Assembly (NCBI GenBank): GCA_940337035.1
Contig: OW679200.1
Location: 18,061,303 to 18,125,302 of the forward strand
Source of the DNA: Agriotes lineatus
Lineage: Eukaryota > Arthropoda > Insecta > Coleoptera > Elateridae
Length of the DNA: 64,000 nt
Direction of reading: 5' to 3'
In this document: positions 1-10,480 of the stretch, piece by piece
Layout of the letters: each line of letters starts with the position of its first letter
Numbering within the stretch: position 1 is the first letter of the stretch
Translations under genes and position numbers: made by a program
The notes under the pieces: model-generated
What the model saw: only the letters and a program-made list of their open reading frames with translations
Told to the model about the DNA's origin: nothing
Databases searched by the model: none

Positions 1-600
1 CCCTAGATGACGAAAAACAGGTTTTTCAATTCCGTCTGTCTGTCCGTCTGCCTGTTGGCAGTATAACTCAAAAACTATTTTTTGCAGGATGACGATATTT
101 TGCATGCAGATTATATATCTACCTGGTATGAAACCGAAAAAAATTCGGACAAATATGTACAGGGTGAGCACCTCAGAAAAATTAAGTTTTGTTTATTTTT
201 CCGGTAAGTGCGAAATAGATGGAAGTAATAATTTGCACATAAGTCAGGCTTTACACTTGACAAAAATAGTTTGGACCCAACAGATACAAGATAAGGTCGA
301 AAAAAATCAATTTCAACAATAACACCGTTCTCTTAAATACAGCTGCGCTTCGAACACATACCAGCTAGCCTGCATGGCGCAGTATAAGCTATCGATGTGG
401 TTACAATTGCATCCGCAGCTGATGTATATCGAATCCCACTCCCGATTTTTTTTTATTTCAAAATTGATTCAATTTGGTAACCAAGTGTTTCGTTTTATTT
501 TTGCTTTAACTGAGATTCAGGAAAGTAACAATTTGCACATAATTCAGACTTTACTCTTGACGAGAATCCAACAGATACAGCGTCAGTTCTCTTTTTGCTT
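1..600. repeat. Dispersed repeat, partly duplicated in tandem
   Basis: Two diverged sub-copies lie in tandem: both carry 'aatttgcacata.ttcag.ctttac.cttgac' followed by 'caacagatacag' (about 227-290 and 527-580). The left part ('gtctgtctgtccgtctgcctgttgg', 'agctcaaaaact') also matches a third copy at 48.15-48.48 kb in the same order. No intact ORF is convincing, so I treat the short reading frames here as chance. This is an unclassified transposon-derived repeat. Confidence 0.55.
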
Positions 601-867
601 TACAGCGTAAGAGGTGTCAACAAAAAAAGGTTCTATTTAAGATAGCCTGGACGCATTTGCTCAAGTAGTGTTCCGTAGCGCAGGTAGAAATAGCTCATTC
701 TCCTTCCAATATCCCACAAAACGGTAAGTTTGCATACGCATCTACCTGCCTTTCGAATTCGATCACCGGCAACGCTTTTTTATTTGAAAATTTATTTAAT
801 TTATTAGAAACGTGAAGATATTTTCACCCCTAACTTAATTTGATTTTTAAAATTATTTAGTGTCACA

Positions 868-1098
868 ATGTTCACGATGGAAGTTCTGGGAAAAGCCCTT
901 TATAGATTTTTTATTAAAAATTTGAGATACCATAAAACGTTGTACAATGCTCGACCGTTACCAGAACCAGAATCCGTGTGGTCGGTTCTAAGTAATGGTC
1001 GTGCAATGTCTAATAAAGAAAGCCCATTACAAGAAAAACAACTGTTGCCAGACCGAATAGGCATTGAGAGTGTTCAAAACTATGTGCGAAATAGATAA
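868..1098 (+). other. Short open frame of unknown status
   Basis: A 76-codon frame opens with two close Met codons and is followed by an AT-rich stretch. I recognise no domain, signal peptide or family motif. It sits between repeat debris and a tRNA-like pseudogene. It could be a chance frame or a fragment of a mobile-element protein. No function is proposed. Confidence 0.12.
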
Positions 1099-1182
1099 AA
1101 ATATCTTAATGTTTCTAATAATACTATAAACAGTAAGAGAAAACCTGCGAGTTATGTTAATTCGCTGCGAAAAACAAGATAT

Positions 1183-1261
1183 CGCAGTTGATGGGATACG
1201 AACCTGCGCTCCTAGGCGAAATCCGCTAGTCAGACGCTTTCCGCACTTGGCTACATTTAGT
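1183..1261 (-). pseudogene. tRNA-Ser-like pseudogene or SINE head
   Basis: Read on the minus strand, the segment has an A-box-like 'gtagccaagtgcgg', then 'aaagcgtctgact', a short variable-arm-like 'gcctaggagcg' and a B box 'caggttcgtatcc', ending 'atcaactgcg'. The order and wording resemble a eukaryotic tRNA-Ser. The 5' acceptor strand does not pair with the 3' end, so it is not a functional tRNA. It is either a pseudogene or the RNA polymerase III promoter head of a SINE; no SINE tail or target duplication was identified. Confidence 0.5.
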
Positions 1262-1269
1262 TGTCTGAC

Positions 1270-2551
1270 GTACTTGCTTATCATTGCATTATGAAGGACA
1301 CGGTGAAGCCAGGACCGATGGCGAACCAACTACGCCTGATTAGTGGCAATGAAAACGCGTATGTCACGCTTAATTACCATTTAAAAATTCAAATAAGTAC
1401 TGCAATATCATCACTACGATATGGATATCTAAAAAATATGTTTTCATAATTCTAAAACCGTTTTATTAAACCTCAACGTTATTTCTTTGTACTTTCACCT
1501 CCAAGTTGGACATAACATTTAATTAGCCATTATTCCATTATCTCGCAGTACAGGAAAATATGGGCCTTTTTCCCAAATGCATCGAATGATGGTGTATTGT
1601 CCATAGTAATTAGGACGTATTTACACTACAATTTAGCCAAAGCAGAAAGCAGCTGATTAACCAGCCAATTTTGAAATATTTTTTTGTTCATAGTTTTAAG
1701 ATAGTCTAACATTGTTGCCCAATCCCCATTCGCTGAATCGTAAACTCATTTAAGTAGATCCATGTTTCATAAAAATACAGGATTGATACTTTTGCACTAA
1801 ACAATTTAAATGCAAACATTTTATTAAAAAAAATCATCTTCGGTTCTACCACATATTTAAGTTCACAGAGAATTTGCAACCGCTTAAAATTACTTTCTTG
1901 TAAGCGTTATCAATTTGTAATTTTGATTTTCCAAATAATTGTTTTGTTATTAGAAAAACATTTAATAATGGATATGCAACATAGCAGTCATTCTCTGATG
2001 AATATATAACACCGATTTTGGCATTTATTATGCAAATATAAAAATTTACCATTTGCCAACTTAACAAAACACATATTTGATAGCAAAATGATTTTCATTG
2101 GAATATAAGCCGCATTAATAGCAGTAGGCGTGCATAAACCACCATCACAACTTACTAGACTACAAATTCAAATTAACACCCGTTACAAAAATGATCGAAA
2201 TTGAAAATTTATCTTCTATTGAAAATGTGAAAATATGTAAATATATTCTGGTGCTGTTACCATTGATTTATAAAAAAGCTTTTGTCATTTTTGATTAAAT
2301 TGTGTAGATCGTCAATTACTGAATGGGAGAACAAGCTCCAATGGTCAAATATAAATTCTAGTGTGAATAATTCACTTTTTGTATTAACCGATTCACACCG
2401 ACCTAGTACTTATACAACTTGTTTAGCGGAGCCCTTGTAAAATTTCGAACCCCAGCAAGGAAATCGTGGAAGAAAGCACAATTTTTCATACACGAAATCG
2501 GACATAAACATTTAGAGCAAACGCTAAAAAATACTTTAGTACGGGCCTTAC
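1270..2551. other. No recognisable gene
   Basis: AT-rich sequence with short frames only. Because it lies downstream of the SDR first exon on the minus strand, it should be intron 1 of that gene if the gene is intact. I looked for later SDR motifs (NNAG, YxxxK) and saw none. Confidence 0.4.
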
Positions 2552-2647
2552 CAACATTGCTTCTTTGACTAGAGATTCCGCAATTCCTGCACCGACGCCA
2601 GAACTTGCACCTGTTACAATCGCAACTTTTCCCCTCCATCTGTCCAT
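2552..2647 (-). CDS. Short-chain dehydrogenase/reductase, first coding exon only (partial)
   Basis: The exon encodes about 32 residues starting MDRWRGKVAIVTGASSGVG and continuing AGIAESLVKEAML. This is the first beta strand and the glycine-rich NAD(P)-binding turn TGxxxGxG of the classical SDR Rossmann fold. The wording is typical of insect farnesol-dehydrogenase-like/DHRS11-type enzymes. I chose the inner Met because the 16 upstream codons do not fit the family and because MDRW..GKVA is the family start. The exon ends in phase 0 at a good donor (TTG|GTAAGG on the minus strand). Catalytic Tyr and Lys exons are not in the window, so the gene must continue past the left edge through an intron over 2.5 kb, or this is an orphan exon. 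Substrate unknown. Confidence 0.72.
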
Positions 2648-2734
2648 TGAAATCACCATTGGGAACGAAGGGCACAAGGGAGCAATTATAAACAAATGGT
2701 AAATTGATCGAGAAGACTTAAATTTCTAATCCCA

Positions 2735-2750
2735 GCTATAATATAAATAC
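2735..2750 (-). promoter_or_regulatory. Possible TATA box for the SDR exon
   Basis: On the minus strand 'gtatttatattatag' lies about 90 bp upstream of the chosen SDR start codon, which is a plausible core-promoter distance with a short 5' UTR. The sequence is AT-rich throughout, so this is weak evidence. Confidence 0.25.
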
Positions 2751-3350
2751 GTCGCAGTGTCTAACAATGTTTTACTGAGTTGACCTTGTCACCATCGTTC
2801 GTTTTCGTGTACTACGAGTTAGCTTTGGGCATTGGATAGGTTAGTTACATATGACAAATAGTAACTGTTATATTGCGTAATCAATAGTAAGGCTCTGCGA
2901 TTAAGGCGACACCGCGTTCACACTATGTACAGGGTCGGCTTCGGAAAAGTTTTTAACATCAAATATACACTTGTGCATGTAATTACGACCGTTAAATACT
3001 ATATTTCAATGTCTCTAGTGCTTTTATCGCTTTGCAATTGATTCTAGAGCTATAAGAGTGATCTTCTAGTTTGATGATAAGCTTTAACAAGTAAAATTCC
3101 AATAAATGTTAAGGAAAAAAATGTGGAGCATGGTTTGGCTTGCTATTAGTTACAGAGTTAGACTATATATTTTTATGTAGTTACAACAATCACCACATTA
3201 CACAGCTAATATTTATATAATAGCTTTACTTTTAGATAGCCCTTATTTAATTTTCAATTCAATTAAGTATTTTGAATAACTATTTTAACTGAGTACTCTT
3301 ATCAGGGTGGTTCGCCAATCTAGTGATCTGTTAATTGAATTTTCACTTAT

Positions 3351-3529
3351 AATACCATGAGTAGTCAAAGTTATGTCGACTATTTTTGCGGTGGTGTCAC
3401 GAATGTCCATTGCGCTTTGGTACGATTAGGACGAGTGCGATAGCACGAGTCCTAATCCAAAGCGCAATGGACATGAGTAGTGATACCACCGCAAAAATAA
3501 TCTACTTAACTTTGACTAAGAATGGTATT
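3351..3529. repeat. Fold-back palindrome with GC-rich apex
   Basis: Arms 3351-3420 and 3457-3529 are inverted copies (for example 'tgtccattgcgctttgg' against 'ccaaagcgcaatggaca', and 'accaccgcaaaaata' against its complement). The apex is 'gacgagtgcgatagcacgag'. The right end runs directly into a 'GGACTATTTAATGAAC' boundary also seen at the 11-12 kb palindromes. Confidence 0.8.
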
Positions 3530-3533
3530 CGAG

Positions 3534-3789
3534 GGACTATTTAATGAACCAAACTACTTTTTCAAATTAGTTTTCAGTAAATCTAGCAACAAACTACGCA
3601 ATTTCTATAGTAACAGAACACTAATATTGACTTTTTTTTAATAAAAATCACATTTGTTAAAAATAGTCACTTGAATACCTTCTAGGAAGATATATCCACT
3701 GATATTTTTTTGATTGGTCAAGAAACGTCAGAATTCTGGATTTTCATTGGTTACTTTTTGACAGATGACAGGTGAATTGAATAGTCAAT
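3534..3789. repeat. Short MITE-like segment
   Basis: Begins 'gggactatttaatgaac' and ends 'ggtgaattgaatagtcaa'; the ends are inverted (GACTATTYAA / TTGAATAGTC). A related segment with the same ends and similar interior ('gattggtga', 'ggtgagttgaatagtc') lies at 11.90-12.20 kb. It is non-coding. Confidence 0.55.
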
Positions 3790-4901
3790 TGTATTTTAAA
3801 AATCTTTGACTACTAAATGACATTTAATGTCAACTTGACTTCTACACCTTTTCAAACCAGGTAAGTATTGACAATTATACTTTACATTGATACACATATC
3901 AATCAATTCACCCACGTAAGTACTGTATTAAGTATATTTTTACACTTTCTTGTAGTGATTGTTATTCAAAAAGCTTTTATAAATTCTTTACACAAACCTT
4001 AAAACGTATCTAGCTTTCACTGTAAAAATCCAACCAACAACAGCTTCTGATTACCGTCACTGAATTCAAGTTAGTTTTGGACCAGTTGCCTTTCAATTTT
4101 GTGCCACGTCACGTGTCAATTAAGCTAACATAAAGTTTATAAGCCGTTCACGATCTTTTTGGGTCAGGTGAGGCTATGACCATCTAGTAATTTTGTTGGC
4201 AGAACCTCTGTTGCAACTAAACTCCCTCATGGAAATTGATACTTTTTGTGTTAGGTTAGGTTGTTTTCAGTTTAAGGTTATATTTTCTGAATAGGTACAT
4301 TGTTGCCGGATATTCTCTAGTCTCCACATCGACTCGTGTTCTTTTAAATTTAGTCTGTCCTTTTTAAATTGGAAGTAGCATCGTTTAATGGAATTTTTTT
4401 GTTGTAACAAAATTATTTTGGGCATTTTGACTTTTCCTTTGACGGAAATTAAAATTATTTTTACACATTTCATAAATCATTTATTTGCTTACGAATATTA
4501 AAATAATAAATCTGGCAATGCGGTGGCAAGAAAATGTCGAACAGACACTGACAGAAAAAAAAGTTGCATCCGCTACATCATAGAATCAGTTAGTCCAACA
4601 TGAAAATAAAAAATCATAGCCAACGCTGTCTCAAAAAGGTCGTGAACAGCTTATAGATATTTGGTAAAACAATAAAGATATATGTTAATCGATCTGCGTT
4701 GCTAGAAAAGAAAAAAATATGCAATTCATGTTATAAAATCTTCGTGTTAGAACAATTCATCCCACGTGCCAAAAATAAGCACTTTTTACTCTTGATATAT
4801 AATAACTATTTAATAACACTGTTTTCTTTTAAGAAGTTTCTGATCTGATTCATACTTCTAATGCCACTATAAAATACAGTATTGTTACAATAGATTAATT
4901 T
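3790..4901. other. No recognisable gene
   Basis: AT-rich intergenic sequence with short chance frames on both strands. No RNA gene or element boundary was identified. Confidence 0.4.
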
Positions 4902-4905
4902 TTAA

Positions 4906-5531
4906 CCCTTAAGTAGGCGCGTGCTATTTCGTTGCATAAGTAGGCGCGTGGGGGTCATGCTGACCCCCACCCATCAAATGGGGTCAGTAAATCAGTTTGA
5001 ACTTTTTTTTCTTCTAAGCTTTCGTTTTATGTAATATGGAAGTATATACTGACTGATTATATGTATTCTAATCGAAAAAGATTGATAAGAAAGAAATATA
5101 TTAGCTTAAAAGTTTTTATTGTGATTTTCACCTTTGAGGATGTAATGAGTTTTTGAAATCAAAATAAAATACGGTTTTGTTACAAAAGCTAACATTTTAT
5201 TTTTATTAAATGGTTATTAACATTACACTTTAGCTGAAATCAGCTACATTAAAAAAAAGTACATATATTAAGAAAAATATATGCAAAGCAGTATTGGTAA
5301 AAACTGTAACGTTAGTAGGCGCGTGGGGGTCAAGCCAGCCCAGCTGCAAAACAGATGTAATACTATCCAACAGTGTACGATTTTTTTCGTTTTATTTTCT
5401 AAGAAATGCATTGCTGAATCTGTTTTAGGAAGGTACTGAAACGTTCCTTGATTTAATGCAAAAAACCTGCAAGTTATCAGCAAATTTACATCAGTGGGGG
5501 TCAGCCTAACCCCCACGCGCCCACTTACGGG
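4906..5531. mobile_element. Non-autonomous piggyBac-type element (MITE)
   Basis: The 626-bp segment is bounded by TTAA on both sides (4902-4905 and 5532-5535). Terminal inverted repeats are CCCTTAAGTAGGCGCGTG on the left and CCCGTAAGTGGGCGCGTG read inward from the right. Starting CCC next to a TTAA target duplication is characteristic of the piggyBac superfamily. The motif 'aggcgcgtgggggtca' is repeated internally near 4942 and 5314 and again at the right end, giving subterminal repeats. No transposase is encoded, so it would need enzyme from elsewhere. Confidence 0.82.
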
Positions 5532-5662
5532 TTAAAGGCATGCTTTGTCCAAGGTCACGGCATGTCGTTCATATAGAATATTTTGGGGTCTCTTTAGTTA
5601 AAACAAACTTAATTGCTAAAACCCCCATCTACACCATAAACGAATTACAGGACTGTATCACA

Positions 5663-5694
5663 TCTTCTTCTTCTTCTTCTTCTTCTTCTTCTTC
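5663..5694 (+). repeat. (TCT)n microsatellite
   Basis: About ten TCT/TTC units. The surrounding 100-codon frame, whose serine run comes from this repeat, is judged spurious. Confidence 0.9.
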
Positions 5695-5859
5695 AAGTGC
5701 CACCTTCAATACTGGGGCTAGAGGATGTAGACCAACCCAGTTTTTACGATTTTCAGCTGAAAACACTGCCTTCTACCTTCTACCGTTTATTTTTCCTGCC
5801 GTAATTAATTTTAATGCTGCACTTTTCTCCGTTCTCCTTTAATAACAACACAGCTCTTT

Positions 5860-7510
5860 AACCCTGTGCGTGCGTCTAAAAACTTCGCTATTCGATATGT
5901 GTTCCATCAAATATATCTGCTTTGTTGATAGTGCTGACTTTAAAAGTCCATGTTTCAACACCGTACATTAAGATGAATGAATGTAATACTTTATAAACCT
6001 AGAATATCTGATATCTAGATTGACACTTTTCTTACAAAATTACGGGCTAGGTTCGATATGTTTGGTATACTGTATGAATAAGGTGAGGTAAGGGCAGACA
6101 GTTCGTTTGGAACCAAACTGGACTTCGCCCTATCAATTTTTGTATAATTACTGTGAATTGAAAAAGAAGAGATTAAGAATAAAGACATTATTATTATTAC
6201 TATTATAATGTAAAACTATACATTGGCAACTTTATTTTAGCATTAATCAATTTACCTATGCTAGTAACAATTGTCGGTTTTGAAATTACAGTGAAATAAT
6301 CCAGTTTCAATAGTTTCTATAGTCACTGTGTTGTTATTTTGTTTACAAACACCATGGTAACATTAAATAAATTCCCTATGTCTAATTTTGTATAATTCAG
6401 CCATGTACAGTCTTACATTATTCTCACTGTATATGTTCAGATTGATTCGAACCCTAGTTCACTCTCCTCACCTCTCACCCTCGTCGTAATAATTCGGTTC
6501 ATTGAGCGTTGCTGCCTGCAATATTTTCCGTATCTTCAGCGTATTACAGGTGGCGAACCTACTATCAGTTGACTTTGATACCTTTTTTGAGTTCGCTCTA
6601 AGTAACAATTGAACAGTAACAGGAAAATGATGCAACCTTGACATAGTCCGCATTTGAGAGACGTTTCGTGGATCCTATCTGAAGTCTCAGTATACTGATG
6701 CCAACTTATGTTCATAGAGGTTTTTGATACAAGTGATATCTTTGTTATCCACGTCCTTTGCTATTCAAATGTGTATCGCTGTATCAGCTTTCAATATTTT
6801 GCAGAGTCAAAAGTGTTGTCATAATCTATACAGCAAATACAAACTGTTCCTTGTTTAAATCTATGTCGCATTTCCTACGTATTCGGTTGTACTTTTAAGC
6901 AGAACTTCAAAACCTGGATCATTAGGCTGCATAATCCGAAAGCGGTCGCATTTATAACTCATTGCTCTTCTCGCTTCAGATATTAAAACAATTAGACCTG
7001 CTTCACCTATATTAATTTTGTCTGGTAAGGTAAAATCGTCATGGAACTTATCACGACTCTTCGTTTAGCTTATCTCTACTCGACATTAACCTTTTGTTGT
7101 TATTTAACAATCTGTAGGTAACACGATTTCTAAGGTTCTCAGTAATTTCTTTTACATTATTGTGTATAATAAAAAAATCATGTCTGTTTTCCAATTCCTC
7201 CATCTATTTTCTTTTGGTTTCTCTAATTTATTATCTAATTATACTTTTCATATGAGAGTACTGGTCTTGGTTTACATTTTTATGTGTTTCTCTAACATCA
7301 TCTTCGTGGCTGGGTATTAGTCATTTCGTTTACCGTTAATCTTCGAGATGCTGGTATTCCCATTTCGCTTTTTGCTAAGATATTTATTTCTCTTCCATTC
7401 ATTTCCACTTCCTGGCAGTTCCTAGCATTCTTCGTCTATTCTTTGCACCTCTTGATCATTCAAGGTCTACCACGGACTGCTATGACTGCTTATCTTGAGA
7501 ACCAATTGTG
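5860..7510 (-). mobile_element. Decayed non-LTR retrotransposon (LINE) reverse-transcriptase fragment
   Basis: On the minus strand, conceptual translation across frameshifts gives NYRTIG near 7505, an 'IDYD..FDS'-like stretch near 6815, and CGLCQGCIIFLLLFNCYLER near 6590-6650. The last corresponds to the RT motif usually read as RQGC.LSPLLFN. The order NYR, IDYEKAFD, RQGC fits the fingers and palm of a LINE reverse transcriptase. The catalytic YADD box is not readable. Many stops and frameshifts show it is long dead. Clade cannot be assigned safely. Confidence 0.6.
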
Positions 7511-8080
7511 CGGTAATTACTTTTTGCTTTCCGCACTATAGTACCATGGCCGATTTTGTTGACTTTTTAATCTACACCCACAGTTACCATAGAAGTAATC
7601 CTAGAAACGAAATATTTTTTTGATATCCTTGTTCTCAGTACTGATGCAACTGCTGCCTTACACCAGGCTTTACCCATATCTGGTTACTCTCACCTATTAG
7701 CCTTCAGGTTAATGTAATGGAGGTGAGAGTTGGTAACCCTGTGAAGGCCAGTTACTCTAAACCATTTCCTATTGTATAACACTCAATCTAACCGTCCACA
7801 GAAGAAGGTACTACATCTACAGCAAATCCCCACACAGGGTATCGATAGGCAATGCCAATCAATATATTATCAGGGAGAAATAAATATTTGTACCAGAGAA
7901 CATAACTTGAGTTTTCGATCTTTATACGTATAGTGGTAAAACATCGAACGCGAGGGCTTCCGCGGATATTCTGTTTATTAATGAAATATAGCTGTAAATA
8001 ACAGCATTCTGTGTGGTTAAATAAATAAAACAGGAATGATCCGATTACTCAATAATTATTGAAAGTAACTGCAAACAGTG
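7511..8080. other. Intergenic, one small inverted repeat
   Basis: Contains 'ggttactctcacct' near 7681 inverted against 'aggtgagagttggtaacc' near 7720. Otherwise nothing recognisable. Confidence 0.4.
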
Positions 8081-8081
8081 A

Positions 8082-8431
8082 CATCGCGCGATGGAAATAA
8101 TTGTGTTGAAAATAATTAAACGAGCTTTGCTAGAATGGGCTGCTATCTCTGATAGAATTACAATTATTGCCAGATTTAAGTGTAACAATAGAAAAATATC
8201 TCTAATTCGGTGTTACGATTCTACGAAAGGTGCAGAGGATGAAATGAAAGACCAATTCTATGCGCAACTGACGGCAGTTTTGTATTATGACCGGAGACCT
8301 TACTGCGAAGGTTAGGCTTTATACGGATAGTGTTCTGAGCGATACAATGGGCACCAAAATTGCCATAGGGGGCGGCAGATTGAATTATGAGTGCTACAAT
8401 CTAATAGTAGGAGGTACGAATCGCTATCTTT
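8082..8431 (+). mobile_element. LINE endonuclease-domain fragment
   Basis: The frame from 8091 reads LLEWAAISDRITIIARFKC, then a QCY.PT-like 'RCYDSTKGAED' and 'DQFYAQLTAVL'. After one frameshift it reads MTGDLTAKV and 'NLIVGGT'. These match the apurinic-endonuclease-like domain of RTE-type retrotransposons, where GDFNAKVG and the VIGGT stretch are conserved. The Asp in GD is kept and the Asn is lost. It is 5'- and 3'-truncated and inactive. The following ~100 bp ends with 'acaccctgtat', a common repeat end in this window. Confidence 0.6.
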
Positions 8432-8539
8432 AATTCTTTAATCACGGATGTCTTTGAAATGAATGATTTTACGAGATATGTTTATTAGAGTTTTTCTCTT
8501 CATTTTATGCAGAATAACGCCCTTATATTTTGAAACACC

Positions 8540-9180
8540 CTGTATATTACATACATATTAACCATTTAAATCTAGAAGCTGACGATAGTAATTCTTATAT
8601 TCTTTTAAATATGCTATCATCGACACCAATATCTTTTTCTTATTTTCTGATATTTTACTTTTGATAGCAGTTCAAGTTTAGCCATCCTCATCTGCACTTA
8701 GCACCTTTCTATAGAAAACATGTTTGGCGTATACACGTAGCGCCATCTTTGGACGTTTTCAACGTTAGTATGACCACTGGCACTTAGCACTTTTCTCAGA
8801 ACATGTGCCTTGACACAGAAGCTTATTAGCCCAAAAACTGAAATTTTTGATTGTTTATTTAGTGATCAAAACTAGTAATGTTTTGATAAAGGTTGCTGAA
8901 GTCATGTTGTCAGATTGTGGTACACCATTCCAAAGGCATTTTATACGTAGATCGCCTTGGTAAAAGCTTAACTATTTGTCAGTGTGACAATTACTGAATT
9001 TTAGGTTAGGTAAAAGGTGCTTAACTTATCCCGACAATGTAAGTAATAAGTCATTCTACAATTCACTTATTGACTGCAGCCATAGAAACCAGAAATTAAC
9101 GCTAATGATGCCAAACATCTCGCATTCTCTGGATATCGTTGCACTTCGCTTGCGTTGATTAACAAAAACTTCATCTTTAT
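8540..9180. other. No recognisable gene
   Basis: AT-rich intergenic sequence. A short phrase 'gcacttagcac.ttt' followed by 'aacatgt' occurs twice (near 8694 and 8780). Nothing else was identified. Confidence 0.35.
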
Positions 9181-9514
9181 AAAGCCTGTCAGCTAGCCAA
9201 ATGTCTTTAATATGCAAATTATGGCCACTTCATGTAAGTGGCGCTGGTTGACACCATCTGACAGATCAGAAATTTTTTCATTACGTGATAATCTTTATCC
9301 AGCCACACAAATTTACCATATTTGATGGAAATTTATGATAGGAGACATTTTTCCTATCCCTATATTCATGTGAAGAAATGCAACGAAACATTTTCAACAT
9401 TTTTTGACCAAACACAAGCGTTCAGATTTGAAAGTCAAATTGTGTGAACTAGCGCCAAAGGGGAAATTATAAACTATTGAAATAAATTTCTAAACAGCCT
9501 AGCTGGCAGGCTTT
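9181..9514. repeat. MITE-like inverted-repeat element
   Basis: Ends 'aaagcctgtcagctagcc' (9181) and 'gcctagctggcaggcttt' (about 9497-9514) are inverted copies. The interior is AT-rich and non-coding. Target duplication not determined. Confidence 0.5.
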
Positions 9515-9520
9515 GCAAAC

Positions 9521-9750
9521 GTACAGCTAATTGCAAATAAAACTGGGACAGCTATTATGTAATATTGTAATTTGAAGTACAATAACATATTAAATACTCG
9601 CAATTATATACCTCTTCTTATGCTTCTATCTTTAATAATATTTTATGTATTCACCTACGGAAATGTAAGTTAGAGACAGTTTCATACATTATTAAAAAAG
9701 CAAAAAGTAGTCTCAAGACTTGTCCCACTTTTATTTGCAATCAGCTGTAC
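9521..9750. repeat. Inverted-repeat element (about 30-bp arms)
   Basis: Left arm 9521-9550 'gtacagctaattgcaaataa' plus ten further bases and right arm 9721-9750 are inverted with 28 of 30 positions matching. The interior is about 170 bp, AT-rich, with no coding capacity. Confidence 0.7.
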
Positions 9751-9879
9751 ATAGCTTATCAACGCAGGCGACGTCGTTTCATATACTGCATAGAAAGAGC
9801 ACCGCAAATCACTAACCTTGTATAGATGTGTCATGCCTATGCTGGAGATTCCGCTTCCAATCCATAGATTGCAGCAGCG

Positions 9880-10480
9880 ACTTTGTTTCAAGGCCAACTA
9901 AATCTATAGGAACAAAGTCTCTATGAGGCCGTCTCATTTATCTTCTCACTTTCTCTAACTTTTAGAAGAGTCATACGATTAGTGGCAGCCTCTGCAGGCA
10001 AATTATTTAATTTTTTGGCTTGTAAGTGACGTATTTCAAACTTGTTGAAGGTCATTTACTTTAAATATCAACTGTCAATGTCAAAATTTATATTAAAATC
10101 GCCCTTTCTAGATGTATAGGTTACCTTTACTACAACTGCATGTCGTTAAAAAGATGCTAATGTCAAAGATATGCGAAATAGGTTAGGTTATCGTTCTAAC
10201 AATGCTTCTGATATTATTGCAGAATACGTATTTAGGTAGATTTTACGTTTTAGATTAGTTAAATCTTTCCACTTAGCGAATAATTGTGATACTATCGGTT
10301 TCATAACTTCTGTAGTAGAGGCAGAACTTCATGCTGACATTCAAGAACTGAAAACAAACATTTTATTTCCAGTCGATATTTATTCTGTATGCTACTTTTT
10401 GTGCTGTACATGCACTTAAATGCACAAAGACCCAACACAATCATGTTTCTTTATAATGTAACTTTTACAACTATTACATC
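9880..10480. repeat. 1.1-kb dispersed repeat, copy A, first part
   Basis: Matches 14.07-14.64 kb over its length: for example 'gaccgtctcatttatcttctcac', 'aggtcatt.actt', 'atgcgaaata.gttaggttatcg' and 'aacattttattt.cagt' occur in both copies in the same order. The copy is interrupted at 10480 by the hAT-type insertion and resumes at 13006. Its outer end 'ccaacta.atctataggaac' recurs inverted at the end of the second copy (15153-15185), so the unit has inverted ends. Confidence 0.75.

Noticed and set aside
1027..1329. 100-codon minus-strand frame
   Set aside because: It runs through the tRNA-Ser-like pseudogene and has no protein features.
5540..5842. 100-codon plus-strand frame with a serine run
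   Set aside because: The serine run is a TCT microsatellite and the rest matches nothing recognisable; it starts at the edge of a piggyBac-type MITE.
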